A DNA stretch of 64,000 nt from Vibrio splendidus (GCF_002873455.1 NZ_MCUN01000009.1:62001-126000); one strand, 5' to 3'; positions 1 to 8,839 are shown, counted from the first letter of the stretch. Made by a program: numbers and translations. The notes: generated by a model not told the origin, from the sequence alone.

Positions 1-135
1 AGCTCCCATAAGCCGGTTGAGCAGATCAGCTACCTAGTTGGTTATGAGGACGTAAATAGCTTTCGTAAGGTCTTTATGAAAATCATTGGCTTAACACCAT
101 CAAGATTTCGTTCTAGATTTCTCTCTGAGGAATGA
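1..135 (+). CDS. AraC-family transcriptional regulator, C-terminal fragment
   Basis: The open frame runs in from the left edge and stops at TGA 133-135. The 44 visible residues fit the end of an AraC/XylS DNA-binding domain: a helix-turn-helix stretch (ISYLVGYEDVNSFRKVF) followed by the usual GLTPSRFR element that closes the second HTH. The start and the ligand-binding part lie outside the window, so the inducer and the subfamily (for example GlxA-like) cannot be judged. It converges on the Bcr/CflA exporter downstream. The family call is firm; the role is unknown. Confidence 0.85.
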   Translation, partial: SSHKPVEQISYLVGYEDVNSFRKVFMKIIGLTPSRFRSRFLSEE

Positions 136-199
136 TTTTTAATAGTCACTATTCCTCAGGCTTCTTGAATCGTACTGTCAGTGAGCATCTTGGAGAGGC

Positions 200-1396
200 T
201 TAATTCAGCTTCTTAGTCACGAACTCTTTGTTTCTGACCATCAACCACATCAGGCCGCCTAGCGTACCGACGGATAATTGAATAAAGCCTAGGTTTTCAA
301 TCAGTGAATCTGGACGGATTGAAACCAACACCATGCCAAGCGAACCACAAATCATGCTGAAGAACTGTATCAGTGCGACGGCAGAGCCCGTGTCATGATC
401 TTGTTGGTTCAACATCAAGTTGGTACCCGGTACTCGCATGATGATCGCCATTAATGTCGCTGGTGCTGCGATGAACATGAAGAACCAAGGGGACAGGTCA
501 CCAATGGTTAGGGTAAAGATGCCCGCAAGCGCCAGCAAAGCGAAACATCCTGAGATGACCTTTTGAACCGGCATTCGGTAGGACAACTTCATGTAAATTG
601 TTGGACCAAATGAGGCACATAATGCATTGAATGCAAACGCGTAACTAAACTGTTGTTCGGTCAATCCAAAGTGATCGATGTAGATATAAGAACCCGCCGC
701 AAGAAAACCCATCAACGCCATCGGTATGATAGAGAAAATGACCAGCAGCTTGACGAACGAGCGGTTTTTCATGACCACGCCCATTCTTCCCCATGAGCGA
801 AATATAGAACCTTGGTATTTGTTTTCGAGTGTTTCTCGGTAGCAGCAAGCTAATACTGACGCAAATGCACCAAAAATGGCGAGCGTGACAAACATCATTC
901 GCCAAGACGCTATTTTCAGCAGGAAAGCACCAAATACAGGTGCGACCATCGGCGCGATGATCACCAACGACATGATAGTCGCCATGATCTTTTCGCGTTC
1001 TCGGCCGTCATAAAGGTCTTTCACAATGGCAGTTGCGATAACGGTGATAGCACTGCCCGCAAAGGCTTGGAATATACGAGCACCAATCAACTGCTCGATG
1101 CTATTGGTCATGGCACATAAGACGCTCGCCACCATATAGCTTGCGATGCCAATGAGTAGAATCGGCTTACGCCCGAACTTTTCACTGAGCGGTCCCCAGA
1201 ACAACAGGCCAACCGCATAGGTCACGAAGTAGCTGCTCAGGGTTAGGTTGACCATCGATTGGTCGGTATTGAACACTTCAACCATTTGCGGAAGGGCTGG
1301 CAAATACAAGTCGATGGTCAATGGAGGAAACGCACTGATGATGACGAGGAAAAATAGCATACCGGTCTTACCCAGTATTGGTTGTGGTTGCTTCAA
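200..1396 (-). CDS. Bcr/CflA-family multidrug efflux MFS transporter
   Basis: A 398-residue, twelve-helix major facilitator predicted to export drugs across the inner membrane by proton antiport. The first helix carries the IDLYLPALPQ signature usual for Bcr/CflA proteins (about residue 28). MFS motif A follows between helices 2 and 3 as GPLSEKFGRKP (about 68-78). Length matches the family. The frame opens with TTG, preceded by a GGGGAA-type ribosome site; an ATG twelve codons later is the alternative start. It is monocistronic here, convergent with the AraC fragment. Substrate cannot be inferred (bicyclomycin, chloramphenicol and sulfonamides are known for the family). Confidence 0.9.
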   Translation of the reverse strand: MKQPQPILGKTGMLFFLVIISAFPPLTIDLYLPALPQMVEVFNTDQSMVNLTLSSYFVTYAVGLLFWGPLSEKFGRKPILLIGIASYMVASVLCAMTNSIEQLIGARIFQAFAGSAITVIATAIVKDLYDGREREKIMATIMSLVIIAPMVAPVFGAFLLKIASWRMMFVTLAIFGAFASVLACCYRETLENKYQGSIFRSWGRMGVVMKNRSFVKLLVIFSIIPMALMGFLAAGSYIYIDHFGLTEQQFSYAFAFNALCASFGPTIYMKLSYRMPVQKVISGCFALLALAGIFTLTIGDLSPWFFMFIAAPATLMAIIMRVPGTNLMLNQQDHDTGSAVALIQFFSMICGSLGMVLVSIRPDSLIENLGFIQLSVGTLGGLMWLMVRNKEFVTKKLN

Positions 1397-1602
1397 GGTA
1401 TTCCCCGCTATCCCATAAAGGGTTTTTAATGGATGTGTGTTGGTTTCAGAAGGTTTAAGACACGCTAGACATGAAGAATGGATTTGCTCAAGAACTTGGC
1501 GGAAAATCTCTAATGGCTTGTCTTGGTACTTATTGTATTACAAAATATTATCACTCTTATAGTGAACGAGTTCAACCTGTTAGTGACTAGGTTAGATTAC
1601 AA

Positions 1603-1663
1603 TGATGATTGATAGATTGTAATGCGGATCGATAGTTTGTAATGCTTATCGAAAGGTTGTAGC
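1603..1663. repeat. Imperfect 20-bp tandem repeat, three units
   Basis: Three consecutive units of about 20 bp share the pattern ATCGATAG-TTGTAAT-GC with a few substitutions. They sit in the 284-bp gap between the MFS gene and the small Cys-containing gene. No protein is encoded in this gap. Similar short imperfect arrays occur at about 18.65, 23.65 and 57.85 kb. Confidence 0.5.
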
Positions 1664-1680
1664 AGCTATGAATTAGCTGG

Positions 1681-2061
1681 TTATCTTTTCTTTGAGCGTT
1701 TTTCTACCAAGCCGTTTCGCTCCAAACCACGTCTAACGCTACTGCACAGCTTACCAAAACGGCGCAGTTCTTCGAAGTTGGGGCCTTGGCCAATTGAAAT
1801 ACTGTGCTCCCAGTACATCAACTCACTGTCGACCATCTCTAGTAGCTTCTTAGAGCAACCCGAGCAGTTTCCTTTTGGCCCACAGATAAACGTCTCCGAT
1901 TCGTAAAGTGGGAGTTCGTTTTTAACTTCTTCAATTAAACTTAGCATTGCCAAATTTAGATTAGGCTTTTTGGTTGCTAGTGGTTTCAAGCTTGGTGCTT
2001 GCGCAGTTATCAAAGAAGAAGTTTGTGTGTTGTGGTGCAAATTCAAAGCAGCTGATGACAT
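1681..2061 (-). CDS. Conserved hypothetical protein with CxxxxxCxxC cluster
   Basis: A 126-residue soluble protein that I do not recognise by name. The N-terminal 35 residues look disordered. The middle holds ICGPKGNCSGCSKK (about residues 59-72), with three cysteines spaced C-x5-C-x2-C that could bind metal or act in redox chemistry. The C-terminus is very basic (GLVEKRSKKR). There is no signal peptide and no membrane segment. The composition and the isolated monocistronic setting suggest a lineage-conserved regulator or nucleic-acid-associated protein, but that is inference only. Confidence 0.6.
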   Translation of the reverse strand: MSSAALNLHHNTQTSSLITAQAPSLKPLATKKPNLNLAMLSLIEEVKNELPLYESETFICGPKGNCSGCSKKLLEMVDSELMYWEHSISIGQGPNFEELRRFGKLCSSVRRGLERNGLVEKRSKKR

Positions 2062-2163
2062 ATCAAAGGCCTCAAGGAGAGAAGAAGGTGGGCATGCTAC
2101 TCTTCACAACAAAGTGAATCTTGATGTAGTGCAATAAGCGTGGAGATATACCCAAAAGAGGTA

Positions 2164-2190
2164 GGAGCCACAAGCGGTGTGACTCCTTTT
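2164..2190 (-). terminator. Hairpin between two minus-strand genes
   Basis: GGAGCCAC and GTGACTCC form a stem around a short loop, followed on the plus strand by TTTT. On the minus strand it lies just after the stop region of the pseudouridine synthase gene, where a weaker T-rich tract follows. It probably ends that transcript. Confidence 0.4.
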
Positions 2191-2214
2191 AAAGCTCGGT
2201 ACTAATGAGAGATT

Positions 2215-3927
2215 TTAGAATTCAGCGTTGAACTGGAACTCCATCCACTCTTTGGTTACTGGGTGGTGCAGAGCAAGCCTTTCTGCGTGTAAGTGCAGTC
2301 GTTCGGCTTTGTTTCCATACAATCCATCACCTAAAATAGGCATGTTAAGCCCTTCTTCATGTGAACAGTGAACACGTAATTGGTGTGTGCGGCCCGTTTT
2401 CGGGTGCAGATAAACCTTGGTGGTGTCTTGGTTTCGCTCAATCACTTCCCATTTCGTTTCAGCAGGCTTGCCGTGTTCGAAGCAGACAATCTGACGAGGA
2501 CGATCGTATAAATCTCCACGGAGTGGTAAGCGAACATAACCTTCATCTTGCTCTAAAACGCCTTCTATCATTGCCACGTAACGTTTTTCAACTTCACGAG
2601 TAATGAATTGCTTCTGTAAGCTTTTGTTCGCGCGTCGTGTAAGAGCGAATATCAAGATGCCAGAGGTGGCCATATCTAAGCGGTGGATAACAAATGGCCC
2701 TTCAACATCGGGATGCATTTCTTGAACACGAGTGTAGGCCGAATCTTTGATGGTTTTACCCGGTACGGATAGAAAACCTGCTGGTTTATGTACCACGACG
2801 ATGTGCTCATCTTGGAACAAGATATCGAGGTCTTTTCCTTCCGCAGGGTTTTCTAATAATGGGTTCGGATCCACCTCAAGGCCTTTCATCATATGGCCGA
2901 GAATCGGAACGCATTTGCTCTGACAAGATGCATAGTATTTCTTGTGCTTACGGATTTCTGATTTCGGGGAACGACCCCACCAGAATTCAGCAAGCGCCAG
3001 TGGTGTGTAACCGTTCAAATAAGCGTACTGAAGTAATTTAGGAGCGGCGCATTCGCCAGAGCCTGCTGGTGGTATCTTGTTGGGGGTGTCTTCAAAGATC
3101 TGGTTAAGATCCTCAATGTTACCTTCCGCATTCTGGAAAGCATATTGCGAAAACAGTTTGTGTTGAAGCTGATGAGAAAGGTGCGCTCTTTGCTCTTTTA
3201 GTTCAACTAATTGATTAGTAAACACATCAACTTTGATTTGTAACTCGTTTAAGATCTGTTCCCAGTTGAGCTTAAGATATTTTTGCTGATTTTTGTCGGC
3301 AACACTAGCCTTGTTTAGCTCGTTATTTAGCTGCTCGAAAGCTTGCTCATCAAGGTTCTCTTTACCTTGTTCTCGCTGTTCTTTACGTGTTTTTCGGCCT
3401 TCTATAATCAACAAACGTTGCGCTTCGATCTCCTGTTCTGCCTGTGCTTTTTGTTGTGCCAGTTGCTCGCACAGTTCAAGGTAATCAGCGTTCGCTTGTA
3501 GCGCTTTAAATTTCGCATTCACAGCCATCATATCGGCTGTATCTTGATGGAAAAAGCTGTCGCTGCTCAACATGTCGAATACGGGCGGCACAAAGTGAGG
3601 CAGTAGGTTTTGGTCGGCGATTTTTCCAGAGAAAGCAGAGAAGTAACCCAATTCACCTTCTGGGCTTCTCACCAACAACACGCCAAACATCTTGCCGCGG
3701 CCTGCGTCAGAATCTAAGCCGAAGTCATGCTGCCAGTCGGTTTGAGTTTCTAGATATTGTTGAAGCTGATGAGAGGCGATTTCACACAGTGGGTGCGGTT
3801 CGTAGTAGAACGGGAATGTGAAACGCTCAGGCAACGAATATGACTCGATCGGCTGTTGAAAGCGGGTGAAGCAATGCTCAGGTGTGTGGCCGTTATCTGA
3901 GTCGTGCGTTGAGTTTGATGAGTGCAT
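2215..3927 (-). CDS. RluA-family pseudouridine synthase with long N-terminal coiled-coil region
   Basis: A 570-residue protein. The C-terminal 200 residues are an RluA-type pseudouridine synthase that isomerises uridine in rRNA or tRNA. The signature HRLDMATSGILIFAL (about residues 412-426) contains the catalytic Asp, and later family motifs (HPKTGRTHQLRVH, LHLHAERLALHHP) are present. E. coli RluA is only about 220 residues. The extra 350 residues contain an acidic segment, a charged coiled coil (about 150-255) and a conserved cap (SGECAAPKLLQYAYLNGYTPLALAEFWWG). It appears to be monocistronic. The exact target base cannot be read from sequence. The family call is secure. Confidence 0.92.
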   Translation of the reverse strand: MHSSNSTHDSDNGHTPEHCFTRFQQPIESYSLPERFTFPFYYEPHPLCEIASHQLQQYLETQTDWQHDFGLDSDAGRGKMFGVLLVRSPEGELGYFSAFSGKIADQNLLPHFVPPVFDMLSSDSFFHQDTADMMAVNAKFKALQANADYLELCEQLAQQKAQAEQEIEAQRLLIIEGRKTRKEQREQGKENLDEQAFEQLNNELNKASVADKNQQKYLKLNWEQILNELQIKVDVFTNQLVELKEQRAHLSHQLQHKLFSQYAFQNAEGNIEDLNQIFEDTPNKIPPAGSGECAAPKLLQYAYLNGYTPLALAEFWWGRSPKSEIRKHKKYYASCQSKCVPILGHMMKGLEVDPNPLLENPAEGKDLDILFQDEHIVVVHKPAGFLSVPGKTIKDSAYTRVQEMHPDVEGPFVIHRLDMATSGILIFALTRRANKSLQKQFITREVEKRYVAMIEGVLEQDEGYVRLPLRGDLYDRPRQIVCFEHGKPAETKWEVIERNQDTTKVYLHPKTGRTHQLRVHCSHEEGLNMPILGDGLYGNKAERLHLHAERLALHHPVTKEWMEFQFNAEF

Positions 3928-4218
3928 AGTCGTCTTAATACTTATATCGTGGTGATAAATGTTTGTGAGTCTACTGTGTATGTTTAAAGGCTTTAAACAC
4001 AGTACAAGGCGGCGATTCTACTCTTTATCGAAAAGCGCCTCAAATAAGAAATGGTTCTATTACTGGATAGCTAAGCGAGATGGTTAACACTGAACCGATA
4101 AGTTATTGCTTGAACTTCATTAATTGATGAGTGGCCTCTCGTTTTTAATCATAGAAGACAACTTCACAAACGAAGGGTGGTAGCCTTGCCGCCCTCTTGT
4201 TCAATCTAAGGTAACGTT

Positions 4219-4671
4219 ATGATTCCACTCAATACTTCGATTGTATCCGGTGTCGCTATTTCAGAGATCGACGGACAAATGAAAATGTTATTAATGAAGC
4301 GTGTGAAAGGCGAATTTTGGTGCCATGTCGCAGGCTCAATTGAAGCAGGTGAAACAGGCTGGCAGGCTATCGTGCGCGAGTTTGAAGAAGAGACCCAAAT
4401 TAAAGTGAAAACTTTGTATAATGCGCAGTTTCTGGAGCAGTTTTACGAGGCTCACGTTAATGTGATTCAGCTAATCCCAGTGTTTGCGGTGCTATGCCCG
4501 CCCAACCAAACGATTGAACTGAATGACGAACATACAGAGTACCGCTGGTGCGATTTAGAGGAAGCGAAAACACTTGCGCCGTTCCCCAACCAACATGCCG
4601 TCTACGATCATATTTGGTCGTATTTTGTCGATAAGCCAGTCAATCCGCTTTATCGAGTGAAATTGAATTAG
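4219..4671 (+). CDS. Nudix hydrolase
   Basis: A 150-residue Nudix-fold pyrophosphohydrolase that should cleave a nucleoside diphosphate linked to another moiety. The Nudix box reads GSIEAGETGWQAIVREFEEE (about residues 34-53) and keeps the G-x5-E-x7-RE-x2-EE core. The usual Gly near its end is replaced (TQI in place of xGU). The start follows an AAGGT ribosome site with good spacing. The length resembles NudB/MutT-like housekeeping enzymes, but the substrate is not evident. It converges on the nucleotidyltransferase gene across a short gap. Confidence 0.88.
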   Translation: MIPLNTSIVSGVAISEIDGQMKMLLMKRVKGEFWCHVAGSIEAGETGWQAIVREFEEETQIKVKTLYNAQFLEQFYEAHVNVIQLIPVFAVLCPPNQTIELNDEHTEYRWCDLEEAKTLAPFPNQHAVYDHIWSYFVDKPVNPLYRVKLN

Positions 4672-4713
4672 CTCGATTTAGTCAATGGTTTTAGCTTTGA
4701 ATTCGAAAGCTAG

Positions 4714-5268
4714 TTAACTGTGACCAATCGTTAACTTGGGCCAATGAGTTAACCAGTTTTTAGATTGAACTCGTTGGTCAAACACGTCTTTGCTGCGATT
4801 GGGGTTCGGTGTGATCTTTAAATCAAACAAACTCTCTAAACCAAAAGCGGAAATACACTCGATTTCTCCTGTCGGGCTTTGCTTTACGGCGACGGCGGTT
4901 TCTTTCTCTGGCCAGTAACGCATCGCATCCAATGAACCTTGGTAAGGCCCATCCCCATTTCTGGTGTGCATGTTGGCTTGATTGCGAACTTGCCAGTTGA
5001 GTTCAGGTAACCACTCTTGAAGCTGAACCTCGTATCGAAGAGCCGATTCGTAATAGGTATCGCTGGGATCAAAGTAGATCACATCAATATCATTAAGTGG
5101 AGTCGGGGAAGCATAGTTATGTAGGTAGTCCCAAACGAGGTTTCTTACAAAGCCCGCAGCAACATAGCACTGCGGTAAATCCAGCTGAGCGATACAGTCT
5201 AAAACCTGCATTCGCAAGGGATCTTGTTTGATCAGCCTGGCTATGCGGTCGGCTAATAGCTCGGACAT
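4714..5268 (-). CDS. Nucleotidyltransferase family protein (NTP_transf_6/DUF925 type)
   Basis: A 184-residue protein with the pattern of the DUF925 nucleotidyltransferase-like family: CYVAAGFVRNLVWD (about 34-47) and NDIDVIYFDPSD (about 58-69), in which the paired acidic residues would bind metal. No substrate is established for this family to my knowledge. Its start abuts the stop of the ABM monooxygenase gene (5269), so the two are probably co-transcribed, although no functional link is obvious. Confidence 0.8.
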   Translation of the reverse strand: MSELLADRIARLIKQDPLRMQVLDCIAQLDLPQCYVAAGFVRNLVWDYLHNYASPTPLNDIDVIYFDPSDTYYESALRYEVQLQEWLPELNWQVRNQANMHTRNGDGPYQGSLDAMRYWPEKETAVAVKQSPTGEIECISAFGLESLFDLKITPNPNRSKDVFDQRVQSKNWLTHWPKLTIGHS

Positions 5269-5556
5269 TTATGAAGTAGTAACGTCTGTTATTTGATAAT
5301 GACGAGTCACGTTCTTGGAGATTTCACCCCACTCAGAAGTTTTTACTCGCTGTTGGTGCGCTTCAAACGCCTCACGGCTAGTGAATTCTTCATAAACTTC
5401 AAAACGATTAGGTTGAAGTGAGCTTTGACTGACTCGAAACACGATACAACCGGGTTCTGAGAGTGTGAGTTCCTTATGAACAACCAGCGCTTGTGTGACG
5501 GCTTCTAGGTCGTTGTCTGGCACAAGAATATGCCCTTGTAGAATGACTTTACTCAT
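5269..5556 (-). CDS. ABM-domain monooxygenase-like protein (putative quinol monooxygenase)
   Basis: About 95 residues forming one antibiotic-biosynthesis-monooxygenase (ABM) ferredoxin-like domain: VILQGHILVPDN, then LSEPGCIVFRVSQ and RFEVYEEFTSREAFEAHQ. This is the YgiN/LsrG-like layout. Such dimeric proteins oxidise quinols or act on small signals without cofactors. I chose the start giving MSKVILQG; an upstream in-frame ATG at 5568 would add four residues. It is adjacent to and probably co-transcribed with the nucleotidyltransferase gene. The substrate is unknown. Confidence 0.8.
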   Translation of the reverse strand: MSKVILQGHILVPDNDLEAVTQALVVHKELTLSEPGCIVFRVSQSSLQPNRFEVYEEFTSREAFEAHQQRVKTSEWGEISKNVTRHYQITDVTTS

Positions 5557-6065
5557 AATCACGTCCATTTGATTTTATCCATTACTGTCTTTTTCTATTA
5601 AAAGCTCTTCCGTTACAAACATAATCCCATTTTGAGTTTGTGTCGTATAGGCCTGTGGAATAAAAAATAGTCAATACAAAAAGCACGCTAGTTACGTTGT
5701 CACTATAATTGGAAGAAAGACAAATATTACGTGAGAAAGGCCAGTTAATGGCAGGAGCAGGAAAGGCAAATTATTGGGAACTAAATCCGTGTTAGTCCGG
5801 TCTATTAAATACGTATCACTGAACTGTATTGATACTGAAATGAATTTGTCATCTGAGATAACTAATCTAAATTTCGAACAACGGCTTAAGAGATTGAATT
5901 GAGCCATAGTTGATAACTAGGTCATACTTTGATGTAAATGGTACTCAAAACTCTATATATTTTGTGATTTGTATCATTGATCTGGCCGTCAAACACCGTT
6001 AGATTCGAATAGTTGGCAATAAAAATAGCTCATGAAGAGCAGTTAAAGAAAAGGAAATATCCCTT
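5557..6065. other. Intergenic region without a supported gene
   Basis: About 500 bp, AT-rich. A 71-codon frame on the minus strand (5692-5907) has no recognisable domain or ribosome site and I do not accept it. The right end supplies the ribosome site (AAAGGAAAT) of the small ORF at 6066. Confidence 0.5.
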
Positions 6066-6149
6066 ATGAAAAAAATGAGAAGAGCACAGCTTCATCGCGT
6101 TCGCATCCAATACTGGAAAGACACAGCGAAAGAAGCTTCAAAGAAATAA
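6066..6149 (+). CDS. Possible 27-aa basic small protein
   Basis: A short frame of 27 codons ends in TAA at 6147-6149. It is strongly basic, beginning MKKMRRAQLHRVRIQYWK and ending KEASKK. A purine-rich AAAGGAAAT ribosome site sits at suitable spacing before the ATG. Net charge and length recall small ribosome- or RNA-associated peptides, but I recognise no family. Chance ORFs of this size are common. The ribosome site and the even composition are the only support. Confidence 0.35.
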   Translation: MKKMRRAQLHRVRIQYWKDTAKEASKK

Positions 6150-6274
6150 GCTTTAAATCGTAAAGCTTTAAAAAAGCTGAACAGCTTAATCAAATGTGAA
6201 ACGCAACAAACCGATTTCAATAGCGCTCTCAAGGACCTTCATCTGGTCGGCGACTAAAGAAATCATCCCCCAAA

Positions 6275-6316
6275 GAGCTGGCAGGCATTAATAATAATGC
6301 AATTTAATGTCAGCTC
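6275..6316. other. Two-level inverted repeat
   Basis: An outer pair GAGCTG/CAGCTC encloses an inner pair GCATTA/TAATGC. The result can fold as one long interrupted hairpin. It lies in the non-coding gap between the small ORF and the ABC operon terminator. No T-run follows on either strand, so it is not an obvious terminator. Confidence 0.35.
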
Positions 6317-6450
6317 ATTAATACCTCCTAGTTTATCCTCACTCAGCACTCTGAAGCAAAACCAAAACCAACCACCAATCCGTATCTTTGCCTCTATCAC
6401 GAAAACCGTTGTTATAATTCAAAGCACCTAACAATAAAACAGCAGCCAAT

Positions 6451-6479
6451 AAAAAAGCTCCCGATTTCTCAGAAGCTTT
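6451..6479 (-). terminator. Rho-independent terminator of the ABC transporter operon
   Basis: On the minus strand, AAGCTTCT pairs with GGGAGCTT (including G-U pairs) around an 8-nt loop and is followed by TTTTTT. It lies about 60 bp after the permease stop codon. Confidence 0.65.
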
Positions 6480-6535
6480 GATTTAGATTTTGATATCTGA
6501 TTTGGTTACCCGTTGAGGGCTCAGAATAAGTGACT

Positions 6536-7393
6536 CTATCGTTGGAACAGCGTCTTCAAGCTCACATCGTCCGTTCTATTTAGCTTTAGGCTCAGCAGAT
6601 AGCCGCCAACACCAATCAGTACATAAATACCCAAAGACAAAACCGGCGCTTCTGCAATCACGCTGAATGGATTGCTTGCTGTGAGTAGATTCATCGGCAG
6701 TGAAGCGATGAGAGAGAAGAAGTCATTGATGCCATAAAATCCCAACACGGCGACAGACAGAAACTTAATCGCATAGCTTGAGATGAAAATGACAAGCAAT
6801 GGAGAGTTTACCAGTTGTGAAATCGCCAGAGTAACCGTTGCTAATGGCAGCAGAACTAACGCAATTAGCATCATTCGTCCAAAGAACACCAACCAATTGC
6901 TCAGCACATAAAGCAGTGATTGCTGCTCTACTATCAATGCCAATTGTTGTTCGCTTGAAACGTTCAGTACCCAAAACAGGAAGTCAGCGAATAGAACTAA
7001 TAGCGCGCAGATAGCCGGAATAACCACTAGACCGAAGCCTAGCTTCACGCCGTGAGTCATTGCATTGGATACTGGCATACTTCTCCAAAACATCGAACTG
7101 CCTTCTTGGCGCTCTTTACGCAGTGTTTTGGGGATGTAAAGCGTCGAAAGTATGAGTGAAATAAGGCCAGCACCAAAGTAGATCACTGAGTTGAGGTCTT
7201 GTGCGAACTCTCTGTGGATGTCGCTCACGTCACCATTCACTTCCATTTGGAAGAAAAACTCATGCTGCGCTGCGCCATTGAAAAACAAACTAACGAACAG
7301 TAAGAAACCACATAACGCGATAAATAGAGGTAATCGAGTGTTAATTTTGTGCTCGATCAGTTCTTTTTCTAGCATATAAAAAGTTGGGTGCAT
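6536..7393 (-). CDS. ABC-2-type transporter permease
   Basis: A 285-residue membrane protein with about six hydrophobic segments, forming the translocation channel of an ABC exporter. After a short cytoplasmic start, a first helix (about 21-39) is followed by a periplasmic loop and five further helices. A cytoplasmic patch, LRKERQEGSSMFWRSMPVS (about 90-108), matches the coupling-helix region often seen in YtrC/ABC-2 permeases. Its ATG overlaps the ATPase stop codon by one base (TAATG), which implies translational coupling. With the GntR regulator and the ATPase it forms a three-gene operon. The transported substrate is unknown. Confidence 0.85.
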   Translation of the reverse strand: MHPTFYMLEKELIEHKINTRLPLFIALCGFLLFVSLFFNGAAQHEFFFQMEVNGDVSDIHREFAQDLNSVIYFGAGLISLILSTLYIPKTLRKERQEGSSMFWRSMPVSNAMTHGVKLGFGLVVIPAICALLVLFADFLFWVLNVSSEQQLALIVEQQSLLYVLSNWLVFFGRMMLIALVLLPLATVTLAISQLVNSPLLVIFISSYAIKFLSVAVLGFYGINDFFSLIASLPMNLLTASNPFSVIAEAPVLSLGIYVLIGVGGYLLSLKLNRTDDVSLKTLFQR

Positions 7394-8247
7394 TATGCCT
7401 TCTCCGTCTGTGTTGCAAGGAATAGGTCTGCGAGACCAACGTTGTAGATGTTACCCAATGATTCAACTTGCGCTTTGTATTGGCCTTCCAATAACCACTT
7501 AGTGGTTCCTAGCCCAGGCTGTGAGGTCAGTGGGTTGAGTTTCTGGATTTCGCTTGAGTGGTTGTTTGCGACATCGATAATGAAATAGTCGTTCTCGATG
7601 TCTTCCATGCTCTTTTGCAGCACACAATGGCCTTGTTTCAGAATCAACACATCCGTTAATAGGTGTTCAATCTCTGAAACTTCATGACTGGCGATGATCA
7701 TCGCGCGTTCGCCGTCATGGAACCACTCTAGGAGGTGGCGATAAAAAGTATCGCGGTAGAGCAAATCTAGACCTAGCGTTGGCTCATCTAAGATCAACAC
7801 CTGAGTGTCGGTCGCGATGATAATCGCAAGGTGAAGCTGTACCTTCATCCCTTTAGAAAGCTGTTTGATCGTTGAAGACAGTTTAATGTTGGTGCTACTT
7901 AACGTTTGTTCTGCTTTTTGCTTGTTGAAGCTTGGGTGAACGCCTTGTGTGTATCGAAGTAGTTGCTTTACTGTCATCCACTCAGGCAATACGTTCACAT
8001 CTGAAATGTACGATAAGTGCAACATGAGTTCAGCGTGCTGGTGGATAGGGTGGTAGCCATTTACTTCAATCTCACCTTGATAGTTGTGCCCACCAAGCAG
8101 TGATTTGATCAATGTCGATTTACCTGCGCCATTGTGACCTAGCAGCCCAAGCACTTGCCCCGGCTTTAACTCAAAGCTGATGTTCTCGACACCCACTTGA
8201 TTTGAATAGGTTTTGGTTACGTTTTTCACTGAAAGTAAAGTACTCAT
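7393..8247 (-). CDS. ABC transporter ATP-binding protein
   Basis: A 284-residue nucleotide-binding subunit. Walker A is GLLGHNGAGKSTLIKSLLGG (about 34-53), the signature region reads IKQLSKGMKVQLHL, Walker B is VLILDEPTLGLD and the switch His sits in IIASHEVSEIE. The signature LSKGM instead of LSGGQ is common in YtrB-like ATPases. It lies between the GntR regulator (ATGA overlap at 8244-8247) and the permease. Membership of the YtrA/YtrB-type exporters is inferred from this order; in Gram-positive relatives these are induced by cell-envelope stress. Confidence 0.93.
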   Translation of the reverse strand: MSTLLSVKNVTKTYSNQVGVENISFELKPGQVLGLLGHNGAGKSTLIKSLLGGHNYQGEIEVNGYHPIHQHAELMLHLSYISDVNVLPEWMTVKQLLRYTQGVHPSFNKQKAEQTLSSTNIKLSSTIKQLSKGMKVQLHLAIIIATDTQVLILDEPTLGLDLLYRDTFYRHLLEWFHDGERAMIIASHEVSEIEHLLTDVLILKQGHCVLQKSMEDIENDYFIIDVANNHSSEIQKLNPLTSQPGLGTTKWLLEGQYKAQVESLGNIYNVGLADLFLATQTEKA

Positions 8248-8615
8248 GACTTGTCCTTTATATGTTGTTCTAGCTGTTTCACGAGTTCTTCGACACTCAT
8301 ATCAATTATGCCTAGCGTCTCAGCGATGGCTGGGATCTGTGTGTTGATGAATGATTGATGTGCGGACTCTTTCAATTTTTGAAGTGCCCCTTCGGCCACA
8401 TACATGCCTTGGCCGCGTTTTTTCTCGACTAAGTCTTCATCAACCAGTAACTGATAGCTTTTCATGACAGTAAGGTGGTTGATCTTAAGATCGGCAGCAA
8501 CCGTACGCACAGAGGGTAATGCTTGTTGCTCTAACCAAACACCTTGAAGAATTTGGTCACTGATCTTGGTGGCAAGTTGCCTAAAGATCGGTTGGTCGTC
8601 TTTCCATTCGGTCAT
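8244..8615 (-). CDS. GntR-family (YtrA subfamily) transcriptional repressor
   Basis: A 123-residue regulator with an N-terminal winged helix: PIFRQLATKISDQILQGVW, then LPSVRTVAADLKINHLTVMK (about 34-53), typical of GntR proteins. The C-terminal effector part is only about 50 residues, which places it in the short YtrA subfamily that usually controls an adjacent ABC transporter. It is first in the operon. A 22-bp near-perfect palindrome lies 16 bp upstream of its start, so autoregulation of the whole operon is likely. Confidence 0.9.
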   Translation of the reverse strand: MTEWKDDQPIFRQLATKISDQILQGVWLEQQALPSVRTVAADLKINHLTVMKSYQLLVDEDLVEKKRGQGMYVAEGALQKLKESAHQSFINTQIPAIAETLGIIDMSVEELVKQLEQHIKDKS

Positions 8616-8630
8616 AATTAAAACTGCATG

Positions 8631-8652
8631 GTGATATACATGTGTATAACAC
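8631..8652. promoter_or_regulatory. Palindromic operator for the GntR/YtrA regulator
   Basis: The arms GTGATATACA and TGTATAACAC flank a central TG and match as GTG-n-TATACA/TGTATA-n-CAC. It lies just upstream of the GntR-family gene, where an autoregulatory operator is expected. Binding is inferred from symmetry and position. Confidence 0.6.
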
Positions 8653-8839
8653 TATCCTATTTATTCAAATTGGCAAGGTTTTTATATAACGTATTAGGAT
8701 ATTTTATTGTCTAGATAAAAATGTTTGGTAGGAATAGGGGACTTGAAGCCCACTTCCTTGTCGGCTCTCAAGCAGTTGTATTAGAGGTCGTTATTTGAAT
8801 GGAAAATCGTTGCTTATCAACATTTCAAATAGGGAGGCT

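Noticed and set aside
5692..5907. 71-codon minus-strand frame
   Set aside because: No ribosome site, no recognisable domain, and AT-rich composition as in the surrounding non-coding DNA.
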